This document shows positions 9,911-16,913 of a stretch of 32,977 bases of DNA, piece after piece (within the stretch, counting starts at the first letter, position 1; each line of letters begins with the position of its first letter). The notes beneath the pieces are model-generated. The model worked only from the letters and a program-made list of their open reading frames with translations. It searched no databases and was not told where the DNA came from. Position numbers and translations under genes: made by a program. This DNA is from Alphaproteobacteria bacterium (lineage in GTDB: Bacteria > Pseudomonadota > Alphaproteobacteria > CAAHEQ01 > UBA3637): the NCBI GenBank assembly GCA_017650375.1, contig JAGCFA010000060.1:1-32977 (forward strand), in the 5' to 3' direction.

Positions 9911-10210
9911 TTACTCCTCAACTGGCGCTGTGGCGGGTGTTTCTGTTGTCACCGGAATCAAGGAAACATCTTCTGGCTGAGAGGCATGTTTTGCCATAAT
10001 AACTAAAGACAAACTGGTGCAAACAAATGCCGTAAAAAAGTACTTGGTGAGTTTACTGAGTAAATTCCCTGTTTGTCGGCTGGTCAAAAAATTAGCGGCG
10101 CTATTATTTCCGCCCAGACCACCCAAACTCCCTTCGGAACGTTGCAATAACACCAATACCGTAATACCGGCGGCCAATAAAATATGAACAACTAAAATAA
10201 ATGAATACAT
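9911..10210 (-). CDS. secG: protein-export membrane protein SecG
   Basis: Non-essential subunit of the SecYEG translocon in the inner membrane. The 99 residues hold two membrane segments (about residues 3-22 and 53-73) separated by the family's Gly-rich cytosolic loop: RSEGSLGGLGGNNSAANFLT. The C-terminal tail is Pro/Thr/Glu-rich (TTETPATAPVEE), common in alphaproteobacterial SecG. It lies 28 bases after tpiA and 3 bases before kdsA, consistent with one operon. Confidence 0.93.
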   Translation of the reverse strand: MYSFILVVHILLAAGITVLVLLQRSEGSLGGLGGNNSAANFLTSRQTGNLLSKLTKYFFTAFVCTSLSLVIMAKHASQPEDVSLIPVTTETPATAPVEE

Positions 10211-10238
10211 GATCTTTTTCCTTTCATCTCGTTTATTT

Positions 10239-10997
10239 TTACATCAGTGTTTCAGCAATTGCCCAAAAGGAATCAGCTTTCAAGCTGGCGCCACCAATCA
10301 AAGCACCATCTACATTCTCAACATTTAAAAGCTCTTTAGCGTTTTCGGGTTTCACAGAACCGCCATATAAAATACGCATTTTATCAGCTTTTTCTTGTCC
10401 CAAAACTTTTGCCAGTTCATCACGCACTGCCGCATGAATTTCAGCCACATCAGCTGTGGTTGGGACTTTACCCGTTCCAATCGCCCAAACGGGTTCATAA
10501 GCAATCACACAATTTTCAGCTGTGGCCTGCATCGGCACACATTCGCGCGTTTGGCGACGGACAACATCCACCGCTTGACCTGCTTCACGTTCAGCTAAAG
10601 TTTCACCAATACAGATCACTGTTGTCAGACCGGCACCGATAGCATTCAAAGCCTTTTGTTTCACAACAGCATCTGTTTCATGATGATATTGACGGCGTTC
10701 AGAATGCCCAACCAAAGTCCATGTGGCCCCTAAATCAAGTACCATTTGCGCAGAAATATCACCGGTAAAAGCACCGTTTGGTTTTGTTGTTTCCGCCACA
10801 TCCTGTGCTCCAACAAAAGCCCCCGCATGTGGCAATTCAGCAACAAAGCCCAACACATTCATAGGCGGACAGACCAAAATATCAAAAGTCTTATCAGGGG
10901 TTGTGGCACATTTTTCAAAAACAGCTTTTGCCAAAGCAATTCCTTCAGCCTTTAAACCGTTCATTTTCCAATTTCCTGCAATCAATTTACGACGCAT
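10239..10997 (-). CDS. tpiA: triose-phosphate isomerase
   Basis: Interconverts dihydroxyacetone phosphate and glyceraldehyde 3-phosphate. It has 252 residues from the start at 10997 (MRRKLIAGNWKMNG), which has AAAAGGAGC upstream; an earlier in-frame ATG at 11057 would add 20 non-conserved residues. Visible are the substrate lysine in GNWKMNG, the catalytic His in VGHSERRQ, the catalytic Glu in IAYEPVWAIGTGK, and the phosphate-binding YGGSVKPEN and GALIGGASL. Upstream on the same strand is gpsA, whose product also uses dihydroxyacetone phosphate, and secG follows. Confidence 0.97.
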   Translation of the reverse strand: MRRKLIAGNWKMNGLKAEGIALAKAVFEKCATTPDKTFDILVCPPMNVLGFVAELPHAGAFVGAQDVAETTKPNGAFTGDISAQMVLDLGATWTLVGHSERRQYHHETDAVVKQKALNAIGAGLTTVICIGETLAEREAGQAVDVVRRQTRECVPMQATAENCVIAYEPVWAIGTGKVPTTADVAEIHAAVRDELAKVLGQEKADKMRILYGGSVKPENAKELLNVENVDGALIGGASLKADSFWAIAETLM

Positions 10998-11079
10998 TTT
11001 TTGCTCCTTTTTAAGCGTTTCATATAATAGTTGTTTTTTTAGCATAAAATAGGACAAAAAGCAAGTTTTTTGTTAAAAT

Positions 11080-12045
11080 TTAAAATTCTGCTTTGTTGTC
11101 GCGTTGAAAAAGTTTTGAAATCTGTGCGCGCGGTTCAGCACCTTCATAAACAACGTGGTAAAGCGCTGAACAGATGGGCAAATCCAACTGATCACGCAAT
11201 TCATAAACCGCTTTTAAAGTTGCTACACCTTCCGCTAATTTGGCAAATTTTTCACCTTTAACCAACCCTTCCCCATAAGCGCGGTTATGGCTGTGCGGGG
11301 AAAAGAGGGTTGCTTCATAGTCCCCCAAGTGAGCTAAACCATAGGCACTTTTGGGATTGCCACCAAAGTAACCGATTAAACGGCCAACTTCCACAGGAGA
11401 ACGCGCTATCAAAGCCCCTTTTAAGCCACCCCAACCTAAACCGTCCAACACGCCGGCTGCCACCCCAATCACATTTTTAAGGGCAGCACCAACTTCGTTA
11501 CCAGCCAAATCATTACCGTAATAGGTGCGAATTAAGGAACTATTGAAAAAATCCGCCAACGCATGTGTCAATTCAGGCTTTTCTGAATCAATCACAACAC
11601 AGCTGGGGATACTTTTCAAATAATCCTGAACATGACCGGGGCCCAATAAAACAGCAACATCAGCATCTTGAGTGATTTCTTGATGAAAGATTTGGGTCAT
11701 ACGCATGCTGGTCCCTTCTTCCAAACCCTTCATCGCCAACAAAAAGGTCTTACCCTTTAAATCATAGCTGTTTAATTGACGGCAAAGACCACGAAAGCCT
11801 TGGCAGCCAATTGACACAACAATAAAATCATTCTTCAAACATTCGTTCATATCTGTGGTGTATTTCACATGATCTGGCATTGTCAAATATCCGTTGTTGC
11901 CGGTCGCAATCAAAGATTGATAGGCTGGATCTTCCGGAACACCTAAAAACAGAACGTCTGCTTTTTTATAGGTCGCCAAATAATACCCCAAAAAACCACC
12001 CCAACGGCCACAGCCAATCACAGATACAGAATTAAAGTTTGTCAT
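11080..12045 (-). CDS. gpsA: NAD(P)-dependent glycerol-3-phosphate dehydrogenase, divergent GpsA
   Basis: Reduces dihydroxyacetone phosphate to glycerol 3-phosphate for phospholipid synthesis. It has 321 residues from the ATG at 12045, which has AAAGGAGAG upstream; an open frame continues further upstream but overlaps the divergent gene. The Rossmann motif is GCGRWGGFLGYYLA. The catalytic Lys lies in ALKNVIGVAAG, followed by ALIARSPVEVGRL and GLAHLGDYEATLFSPHSHNR, equivalent to the usual GLAGxGDLxxTCxxxxSRN block. The usual GPSFA-type motif is replaced by GPGHVQDY. It is therefore a divergent member, but the key Lys and the C-terminal domain signature are intact. Confidence 0.86.
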   Translation of the reverse strand: MTNFNSVSVIGCGRWGGFLGYYLATYKKADVLFLGVPEDPAYQSLIATGNNGYLTMPDHVKYTTDMNECLKNDFIVVSIGCQGFRGLCRQLNSYDLKGKTFLLAMKGLEEGTSMRMTQIFHQEITQDADVAVLLGPGHVQDYLKSIPSCVVIDSEKPELTHALADFFNSSLIRTYYGNDLAGNEVGAALKNVIGVAAGVLDGLGWGGLKGALIARSPVEVGRLIGYFGGNPKSAYGLAHLGDYEATLFSPHSHNRAYGEGLVKGEKFAKLAEGVATLKAVYELRDQLDLPICSALYHVVYEGAEPRAQISKLFQRDNKAEF

Positions 12046-12068
12046 AATCTCTCCTTTGTTGAAATCGG

Positions 12069-12097
12069 ATGCTAGCAAATTCTGAATTAAAAAGCAA
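12069..12097 (-). promoter_or_regulatory. promoter of gpsA
   Basis: Minus strand TTGCTT (12092-12097), a 17-base spacer, TAGCAT (12069-12074), 23 bases before the gpsA ATG and ahead of its ribosome-binding site. Confidence 0.5.
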
Positions 12098-12189
12098 GCC
12101 GAACAAATTTTTCTAAGTTTTTCCTTGACTTGGATATTTGGGTATGCTAAGGTTGGGATAAACTTATTTTTAACAGGAACGGAGATTAA

Positions 12190-12659
12190 ATGGAACAATT
12201 TGAATCCGGTCGGTCTATGCTGGAAGTATTGGCAATGTTGGCGATTGCCGGCATCATTGGTGCCGGTGGCGTTGGTGGATATACAGTGGCAATGAACAAA
12301 CATCGCGCCAATGAATTGATTCATGAATCCGCTGGACGGGCCTTGGCTGTGTCACAACAACTGGCGGTGGGCAGAAAATTGGATGAGATAGATTTCGGGG
12401 ATATCCGAACAATGATACAGGGCATGGGAAGTTTGCAGATAAGCCGATTCCTTTGACAGGGGGCGATTTCTTTAAAATCCCCATTACAGGAATGGATCAA
12501 GCTGGCTGTAACGCCCTTTATCCAGAAGGTTGGTTTAGGACTAATTATGGCGAGTGCTATTCGTGCTCTTACGAGAATGCTCCTTACACCAGCAAGGCCG
12601 AATGCGATAAGTGCGGTGCCTTACGCTACCAAGATGGCACTCATTGTTGGAAAAAATAA
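12190..12659 (+). pseudogene. prepilin-like Cys-rich protein interrupted by a -1 frameshift
   Basis: The first frame (12190-12456) encodes a prepilin leader FESG|RSMLEVLAMLAIAGII with Gly at -1, Glu at +5, and a pilin-like helix ending MNKHRANELIHESAG. It reaches TGA after GMG-SLQISRFL. The other frame continues from about 12426 as GKFADKPIPLTGGDFFKIPITGMD and ends at 12659 with a Cys-rich tail (GECYSCSYEN, CDKCGALRYQDGTHC). One missing base in GGGAAG near 12426-12431 (GGGAAAG expected) would join both frames into about 156 residues. The tail resembles the WDGTKC modules of the giant protein. A sequencing error, real decay or programmed slippage are all possible. ACGGAG precedes the ATG, and TTGACT at 12125 may be its -35. 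Confidence 0.72.
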
Positions 12660-12662
12660 AAT

Positions 12663-13997
12663 TTAAATCCTGCGTTTAGAGAAGTAATTTTCCCGAGCTT
12701 TTATATCTCGACCACAAAAACGAACACCTTCTTGGCAAAGGCCACGCGCCATACAAGGCGGGGCAAAACGCGCTAAAATATCAGGATTTTTTAATTTTTC
12801 CTTTAAGCCTGAACGCAACCCGCATGCCAAATGATAAATTTCTTCCTGCGCACACCAGCAAGTCCGTTTGGCCTGTTCGTGCACCAAGGCATTTAAATCA
12901 CCAACCTTTTGATACTTTACCATCGCACCATAGGGGGCGATTAAAGTTGCCACATCCCGCCCGTATTCCTTTGCCAAATCTAACCATTCTTGCATATAGG
13001 CTTGGGCGGTTTCGGAAAGCCCCGCTTCAGCAACCAAAGGCGGCACATAAAAAGCCCCTGTAAAGGCCGGAGCTGAACGTTTAAGGGAACGGTGGCGTTG
13101 ATCTTGTCCAAAGGTCGCACAAGAACACACCACTTCACTTTGAATTAAAAACTGGCTGTTAGTCATAGTCGTTGGCGCAAAAGGAAGCGTATCTAAACTG
13201 TCGGTCAAAGGTGTGGTGCTAACAGCATTTTCATCCCCTATCACATTCAAGACTTTAGCGGTGGGTTCCAAAACAACCGAAGCCTGTCCCGATAAAATTT
13301 CAGGTGCCCACTTCGTCGTTTGCTTTTCAGAATTAAACATATAGCTTAAATCGGGATTTTCAGTGATGACTAAATCCGCCATTTGTTTGGTAGCTAAACG
13401 CATTTCAGGGCTCCACGCCACACGATAAAGTGCCGTCAATGCCGACAGATTCACTGTAAAATCCAGAGCTGTCGGCGCAAGCTGAGAAATAAACACACGC
13501 AGTTGTTCTTGGGCAATTTTGGGCGCATTTTGAGTGATATATTTTCCATTCACAAAGGGGCGTTCTTGTTTGATTTTTTCCGTAGCTAATTCGGTTAAGC
13601 AAGAAATGTTTTCTTGATAAATTCTGACTCCCTTTTCCACCCAAGACATGATTTTATCAGCTGGGGCTGAGGGATAAAAAGAAAGCAGACTGCTACGTAG
13701 GGCGTTGAAATCCGGTTCGTTATACATTTTGGAATAGCGCCCTGACCGTTGGTCTGAGTTATAATGGGGGCTAGCTAAATGCAGGCCAAAAGCCACCGCC
13801 GATACAGGGATATCTTCCACAAAAAAGGTAAAATAATTGTGTTGTAAAGTCGTGTGATGGCCAGGATCAAACAGACGTGTCTTTACATCAATCGGTTGAT
13901 TAATTGTTTCTGGGTTGATAGAATAACATACGCGGGCGGCATGGCTGGCCAGTGCGGTGACCGATAAATCTGTTTTGGCTTTCAGGGCAACTTTCAT
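12663..13997 (-). CDS. thyX: two-domain ThyX-like FAD-dependent thymidylate synthase
   Basis: ThyX methylates dUMP using FAD, NADPH and methylene-tetrahydrofolate. This protein has 444 residues, twice the usual length of about 220, and reads as two ThyX domains. The N-terminal domain (1 to about 225) keeps AARVCYS, GHHTTLQHNYFTF and the RSGRYSKM element, but the signature RHRxxSxN is changed to LHLASPHYN (about 72-80). The C-terminal domain (about 280-435) keeps RHR at about 301-303 (TFGQDQRHRSLKR) and RTCWCAQEEIYHLA near 375-385. So one half looks catalytic and the other structural or degenerate, since ThyX active sites form at subunit interfaces. It overlaps the upstream ELM1-family gene by 4 bases (ATGA). 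No thyA is in the window. Confidence 0.78.
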   Translation of the reverse strand: MKVALKAKTDLSVTALASHAARVCYSINPETINQPIDVKTRLFDPGHHTTLQHNYFTFFVEDIPVSAVAFGLHLASPHYNSDQRSGRYSKMYNEPDFNALRSSLLSFYPSAPADKIMSWVEKGVRIYQENISCLTELATEKIKQERPFVNGKYITQNAPKIAQEQLRVFISQLAPTALDFTVNLSALTALYRVAWSPEMRLATKQMADLVITENPDLSYMFNSEKQTTKWAPEILSGQASVVLEPTAKVLNVIGDENAVSTTPLTDSLDTLPFAPTTMTNSQFLIQSEVVCSCATFGQDQRHRSLKRSAPAFTGAFYVPPLVAEAGLSETAQAYMQEWLDLAKEYGRDVATLIAPYGAMVKYQKVGDLNALVHEQAKRTCWCAQEEIYHLACGLRSGLKEKLKNPDILARFAPPCMARGLCQEGVRFCGRDIKARENYFSKRRI

Positions 13998-14935
13998 AAT
14001 AACTCCTTTTTAATCTTTTGGGCAATTTCTTGAGCCGGATTTAAGCAATCTTTCGGCGGATGAGGCCATCCCCCAACCGGAACAGCATAACCTTGGCTGT
14101 ATAAGGCCTGATGAAAACGGGCGTGTTTTTCCCCTACCATTTCCTTAGGAGCAAAAATAACAACAGGTACCCCTACCCCCGCACATTCTGAACACATACT
14201 CATAGAATCCCCTGTTACAACCAACATATCTGCCATAGACAAAAGCCCAAAATAAGGATTCTCACTTTGATCGCCAAAGCAATAAAAAAACTTAGGCTCT
14301 GGAAGTTCTTTTTCCAAAAATGTCACAATTTCACTGGGTGTTCTGCGCGAAGTCGTTACCAATAAACTGGCCGGTTTTAAAGCCCGAATTGCATCAACTA
14401 ATTGTTGAGCATGTTTCAAAGTAAATGATTTATCCTTGGTGGCGCCTCCCACTAAAACACTGACACGCGGTGTGGGGTACTTCTTAAAAATTGGAGCCCA
14501 ATGTTTTTTTTCACGGGCTAATTTTTCAGGCGTCACACGATGCGGTGTTCCTAGAACTTGCATCACATTTGATGCTTTTCCAGAATAATTATCGTGGGTT
14601 GGTAAAATCAACAAATCAGCCTTTTTTTCTTCTAATTTCCCGGGGTTCATTAGTTGCACAATTTTTGTTTTTCCTCCTGATAATTTTTTGATGGCCAATG
14701 CTACAGGGAAACTGCGCCGGCCGGCACTTAAAACCACGTCAGGATAAGGGGCGGACAATCCAGCCTTTGATTCTTCTGTAATACCGATAAAGCTGGCCCC
14801 ACGCAAAAAGTTCGGCAAGCGCACCCAAGCATTATAGCGAATATCTTTGCGTTCATAGGGTTCCCCTAATGCTTCTACAATTCCAAGCAATTGATTGACA
14901 TTCCCTGCACGGTCATCTGCTAAGATCCAAATCAT
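13994..14935 (-). CDS. ELM1/DUF1022-family protein (GT-B-like)
   Basis: Belongs to the family named after plant mitochondrial fission protein ELM1, whose bacterial members are common in Alphaproteobacteria and of unknown activity. It has 313 residues with a GT-B-like layout. The start is IWILADDRAGNVNQLLGIVEAL, a family hallmark, followed by PDVVLSAGRRS, VQLMNPG, VSVLVGGATKDKSF, LLVTTSRRTPSE, and a C-terminal VTGDSMSMCSECAGVGVPVVIFAP. The DSMSM element resembles the sugar-nucleotide phosphate site of GT-B enzymes. It overlaps both neighbours by 4 bases, so it is translated with the lipoprotein and ThyX. A role in envelope sugar chemistry is a reasonable guess only. Confidence 0.85.
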   Translation of the reverse strand: MIWILADDRAGNVNQLLGIVEALGEPYERKDIRYNAWVRLPNFLRGASFIGITEESKAGLSAPYPDVVLSAGRRSFPVALAIKKLSGGKTKIVQLMNPGKLEEKKADLLILPTHDNYSGKASNVMQVLGTPHRVTPEKLAREKKHWAPIFKKYPTPRVSVLVGGATKDKSFTLKHAQQLVDAIRALKPASLLVTTSRRTPSEIVTFLEKELPEPKFFYCFGDQSENPYFGLLSMADMLVVTGDSMSMCSECAGVGVPVVIFAPKEMVGEKHARFHQALYSQGYAVPVGGWPHPPKDCLNPAQEIAQKIKKELL

Positions 14936-15318
14936 TTGATTCCTTTCACTGTTACTTCATTTGTCGCAGCTTTTTTCTTAAGTTGTTCAATCCCTTTTAA
15001 AACAATTCTATCTGATTCAATAGAGCTGATTTCTTTTGCACAAACAGACGTTTGAAAATACTGGCAAGGACGTGCAATATAAGCAACATTTCCCCCTTTA
15101 TCTTTTACAGCTTGTTCACGAACCGTTGCAGAGGGAGGAACCTCATATCCTTCCACATACACAGTTAAGGGTTCACCCTGCTTTGAAATACGATACCAAC
15201 CAGAAAGTACGTAAGGAGGCACTACCAATGTTTGAAAACGAAAATCAGCCTTTTCCAACGGATTACGATAGGTGCATCCGGATAAAAATAATATTAAAAA
15301 CAAAATCCCTTTTTTCAT
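14932..15318 (-). CDS. short lipoprotein resembling the N-terminus of an alpha/beta hydrolase
   Basis: It has 128 residues from the ATG at 15318. Residues 1-15 are a lipoprotein signal (MKKGILFLILFLSGC, lipobox L-S-G|C15). The body shows PLTVYVEGY, NVAYIARPCQYF and a Cys soon after, matching my memory of the first half of alphaproteobacterial alpha/beta-hydrolase lipoproteins (YxEGDG, NVxYLARPCQ). It ends at residue 128, before the nucleophile elbow (GxSxG) such enzymes need, and the usual EGDG is EGY. It is therefore either a truncated relic or a repurposed domain. It has no Shine-Dalgarno sequence: a TATAGT box lies 6 bases before the ATG. It overlaps the ELM1-family gene by 4 bases. Confidence 0.75.
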   Translation of the reverse strand: MKKGILFLILFLSGCTYRNPLEKADFRFQTLVVPPYVLSGWYRISKQGEPLTVYVEGYEVPPSATVREQAVKDKGGNVAYIARPCQYFQTSVCAKEISSIESDRIVLKGIEQLKKKAATNEVTVKGIK

Positions 15319-15324
15319 ATCTTC

Positions 15325-15353
15325 ACTATACCAAACGAAAGAAGAATTGACAA
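15325..15353 (-). promoter_or_regulatory. promoter of the lipoprotein-ELM1-thyX operon, probably leaderless
   Basis: Minus strand TTGTCA (15348-15353), 17 bases, TATAGT (15325-15330), then only 6 bases to the ATG at 15318. A normal start point would fall on or next to the A of ATG. The same hexamer read on the plus strand is TTGACA (15347-15352), pointing at the microprotein gene. Confidence 0.65.
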
Positions 15354-15399
15354 GTAAAAAATGAAATCCTTTTTTAAAAAAAGAAAGGGGGTGAGAAAT

Positions 15400-15471
15400 A
15401 TGGCTGGAAATAAAGATTGTGGGTGCGGTTGTGGCACCAAAAAAGGCGGTTCCAAAAAGGGAGCCAAATAA
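15400..15471 (+). CDS. 23-residue Cys-rich basic microprotein
   Basis: A tiny gene in an otherwise empty gap. Its product starts MAGNKDCGCGCGTKK and continues with alternating Gly, Ser and Lys; it has three Cys in CGCGCG and about seven Lys. It is preceded by a near-perfect ribosome-binding site (AAAGGGGGTGAG, 5 bases before ATG) and followed 5 bases later by a strong terminator hairpin, so it is a complete transcription unit by layout. A perfect TTGACA lies at 15347-15352, though no good -10 follows it. The Cys triplet suggests metal binding, or modification as a peptide precursor. No modifying enzyme or exporter is adjacent. I know no named family for it. Confidence 0.65.
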   Translation: MAGNKDCGCGCGTKKGGSKKGAK

Positions 15472-15476
15472 CTCAT

Positions 15477-15503
15477 ATGCCACCGTTTATTCGGTGGCAT
15501 TTT
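15477..15503. terminator. terminator between the microprotein gene and the convergent chpT-like gene
   Basis: Stem ATGCCACCG / CGGTGGCAT (15477-15485 and 15492-15500) with a 6-base loop, then TTT on the plus strand. The minus-strand chpT-like gene stops at 15502-15504, so the hairpin probably serves both directions. Confidence 0.8.
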
Positions 15504-16038
15504 AAATAATTTCAAGTTGAGCAGAAGTGGCTTTCAATGCCATTTTTAATTTTTTATTCTGATTTTTCAACTGTTCCATCAACCAACCCGCTTCTACGAT
15601 TTCAGGTGTCATTTCTACTTTTTTATTTTCTAATAAAGCCATAAATTCAGGACGCGCTGTAATTTCCGGACCTTTTAAAGTCATTTTATTATCCTTAAAG
15701 CTCAGTGTTCCGCCTTGAGCCAGCAAAATAATGCCTACTGCCACCAAAGAAAGATGCAAGCGATTTTCAACACTTCCTTCAAGTGTAATTTTTTGTCCCC
15801 ATGTTTTCAAGTGTTCCGTAATAATTGAAGCATTAATTTCTTTTGTTTCTGCCCCAAACAGTGCCCGATAAAAACGCAAACGCGCCATCAGCATTAAACT
15901 GTTTTGTTTAAGCATAACTGCTGCTTCCCCTGAAAAAGACGGATCAATTTCCATCAGTTCCGCTGTTGAAGCTACTGCCCCTATTCCTCCGGCCAAATCA
16001 TGGCTGATTCTGCCTGTAATCGCTTCAGTTAGTGTCAT
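15502..16038 (-). CDS. chpT: ChpT-like histidine phosphotransferase
   Basis: In Alphaproteobacteria ChpT passes phosphate from the hybrid kinase CckA to CtrA and CpdR, controlling the cell cycle. This 178-residue protein begins with the dimerisation/phosphoacceptor helix RISHDLAGGIGAVASTAELM (His13 followed by Asp-Leu, as in the ChpT HDL motif), has the conserved ARLRFYRALFGA helix, and a C-terminal half lacking ATP-binding motifs, as expected for the degenerate HATPase-like domain of ChpT. It is shorter than Caulobacter ChpT. Its ATG overlaps the sucD-like stop (ATGA), so it is translated with that gene. The coupling to a SucCD-like pair is unusual. No cckA, ctrA or cpdR is in the window. 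Confidence 0.72.
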   Translation of the reverse strand: MTLTEAITGRISHDLAGGIGAVASTAELMEIDPSFSGEAAVMLKQNSLMLMARLRFYRALFGAETKEINASIITEHLKTWGQKITLEGSVENRLHLSLVAVGIILLAQGGTLSFKDNKMTLKGPEITARPEFMALLENKKVEMTPEIVEAGWLMEQLKNQNKKLKMALKATSAQLEII

Positions 16039-16913
16039 TTCTTTTTCCTTTTATATTCTTTTAAAATTTGTTTCCCGATTTCATCTGGGGAATCAATCCA
16101 GCATGCGTTTGCTTTTTTAAACAAGGTCTTTTTTTCCTGAATAACATCCGAAAACAGAACGGACTTCATGCCTAACAACGGATGTTTATCAGAACGCGCC
16201 AATGTTTTTCCCGGAATATAAACAAACATTTTTTTAGGATGATTCTTTTGATAAAAAGAAGCTAATTCTTGTTCCAAAGTCCCATGAACTTGCCCTATCA
16301 CTAAAATAGCCTTTGTTGCTGTATCTGCATACAAGCATTCAATCACAGGAATAAAAGAGGCTCCGATCAAATGGTCTGCCCCTAATGAAACACATTGAGA
16401 GACCCCTAATCCTGCCTCGGAGAGTTGTTGTACAGCCTCAAACATTAAAGAAGAGGAACGTCCCACAATCGCAATAGAACCAGCAGAAAATAAGTGCGTC
16501 GGAATGGTTCCTGCAACAGCATGGCCAACATTTAAAATGCCAGCAGAAGACGGCCCCAATAAAGTTACACCAGCTTGATCAGCAGCCAATTTCATTTTCA
16601 AGGAATCATGCATCGGCACATGTTCTGTAGTACAAATAATTAATGGTATTTTAGCCTTAATTGCTTCTAAAACATCTGATAAGGCTTTTTGAGGTGTAGA
16701 AAAAACAACACTGACCTGTACTTTCTTTGCACGCATTGCCTTTGCAACAGAAGAATATAGCGGAATAGAGCCCAATTTTCCTGTTATTTCCTGACTGACT
16801 CCAGCCACCAAATTTGTCCCATAGCTGAGAGCCAGTTCCGTTTGATAACGCCCCATGGCAGAAGTAATTCCTTGAAAAAGAATTGGTGTTTTTTGATTTG
16901 GAAAGAAAAACAT
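16035..16913 (-). CDS. SucD-like (succinyl-CoA synthetase alpha) protein lacking the phosphohistidine
   Basis: It has 292 residues, as usual for SucD, and alignable end to end by eye: ILFQGITSAMGRYQTELALSYG near the N-terminus (CoA-binding Rossmann fold), GVTLLGPSSAGI for GVRMIGPNCPG, IAIVGRSSSLMFEA for VGIVSRSGTLTYEA, and AILVIGQVHG for AIVMIGEIGG. In the ungapped alignment the catalytic His of MGHAG is replaced by Leu (HPLLG, about residue 246) and the Glu that stabilises it is Gln (about 208). A His lies two residues earlier and could be a shifted substitute. The start at 16913 overlaps the sucC-like stop by one base (TGATG) with AAAGGAG ahead. Canonical succinyl-CoA synthesis is doubtful; a CoA-binding or sensory role is inference. 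Confidence 0.82.
   Translation of the reverse strand: MFFFPNQKTPILFQGITSAMGRYQTELALSYGTNLVAGVSQEITGKLGSIPLYSSVAKAMRAKKVQVSVVFSTPQKALSDVLEAIKAKIPLIICTTEHVPMHDSLKMKLAADQAGVTLLGPSSAGILNVGHAVAGTIPTHLFSAGSIAIVGRSSSLMFEAVQQLSEAGLGVSQCVSLGADHLIGASFIPVIECLYADTATKAILVIGQVHGTLEQELASFYQKNHPKKMFVYIPGKTLARSDKHPLLGMKSVLFSDVIQEKKTLFKKANACWIDSPDEIGKQILKEYKRKKK

Noticed and set aside
12453-12659. Separate 68-residue gene
   Set aside because: Its only start is TTG with no ribosome-binding site, and the open frame continues upstream as the natural extension of the prepilin-like frame.
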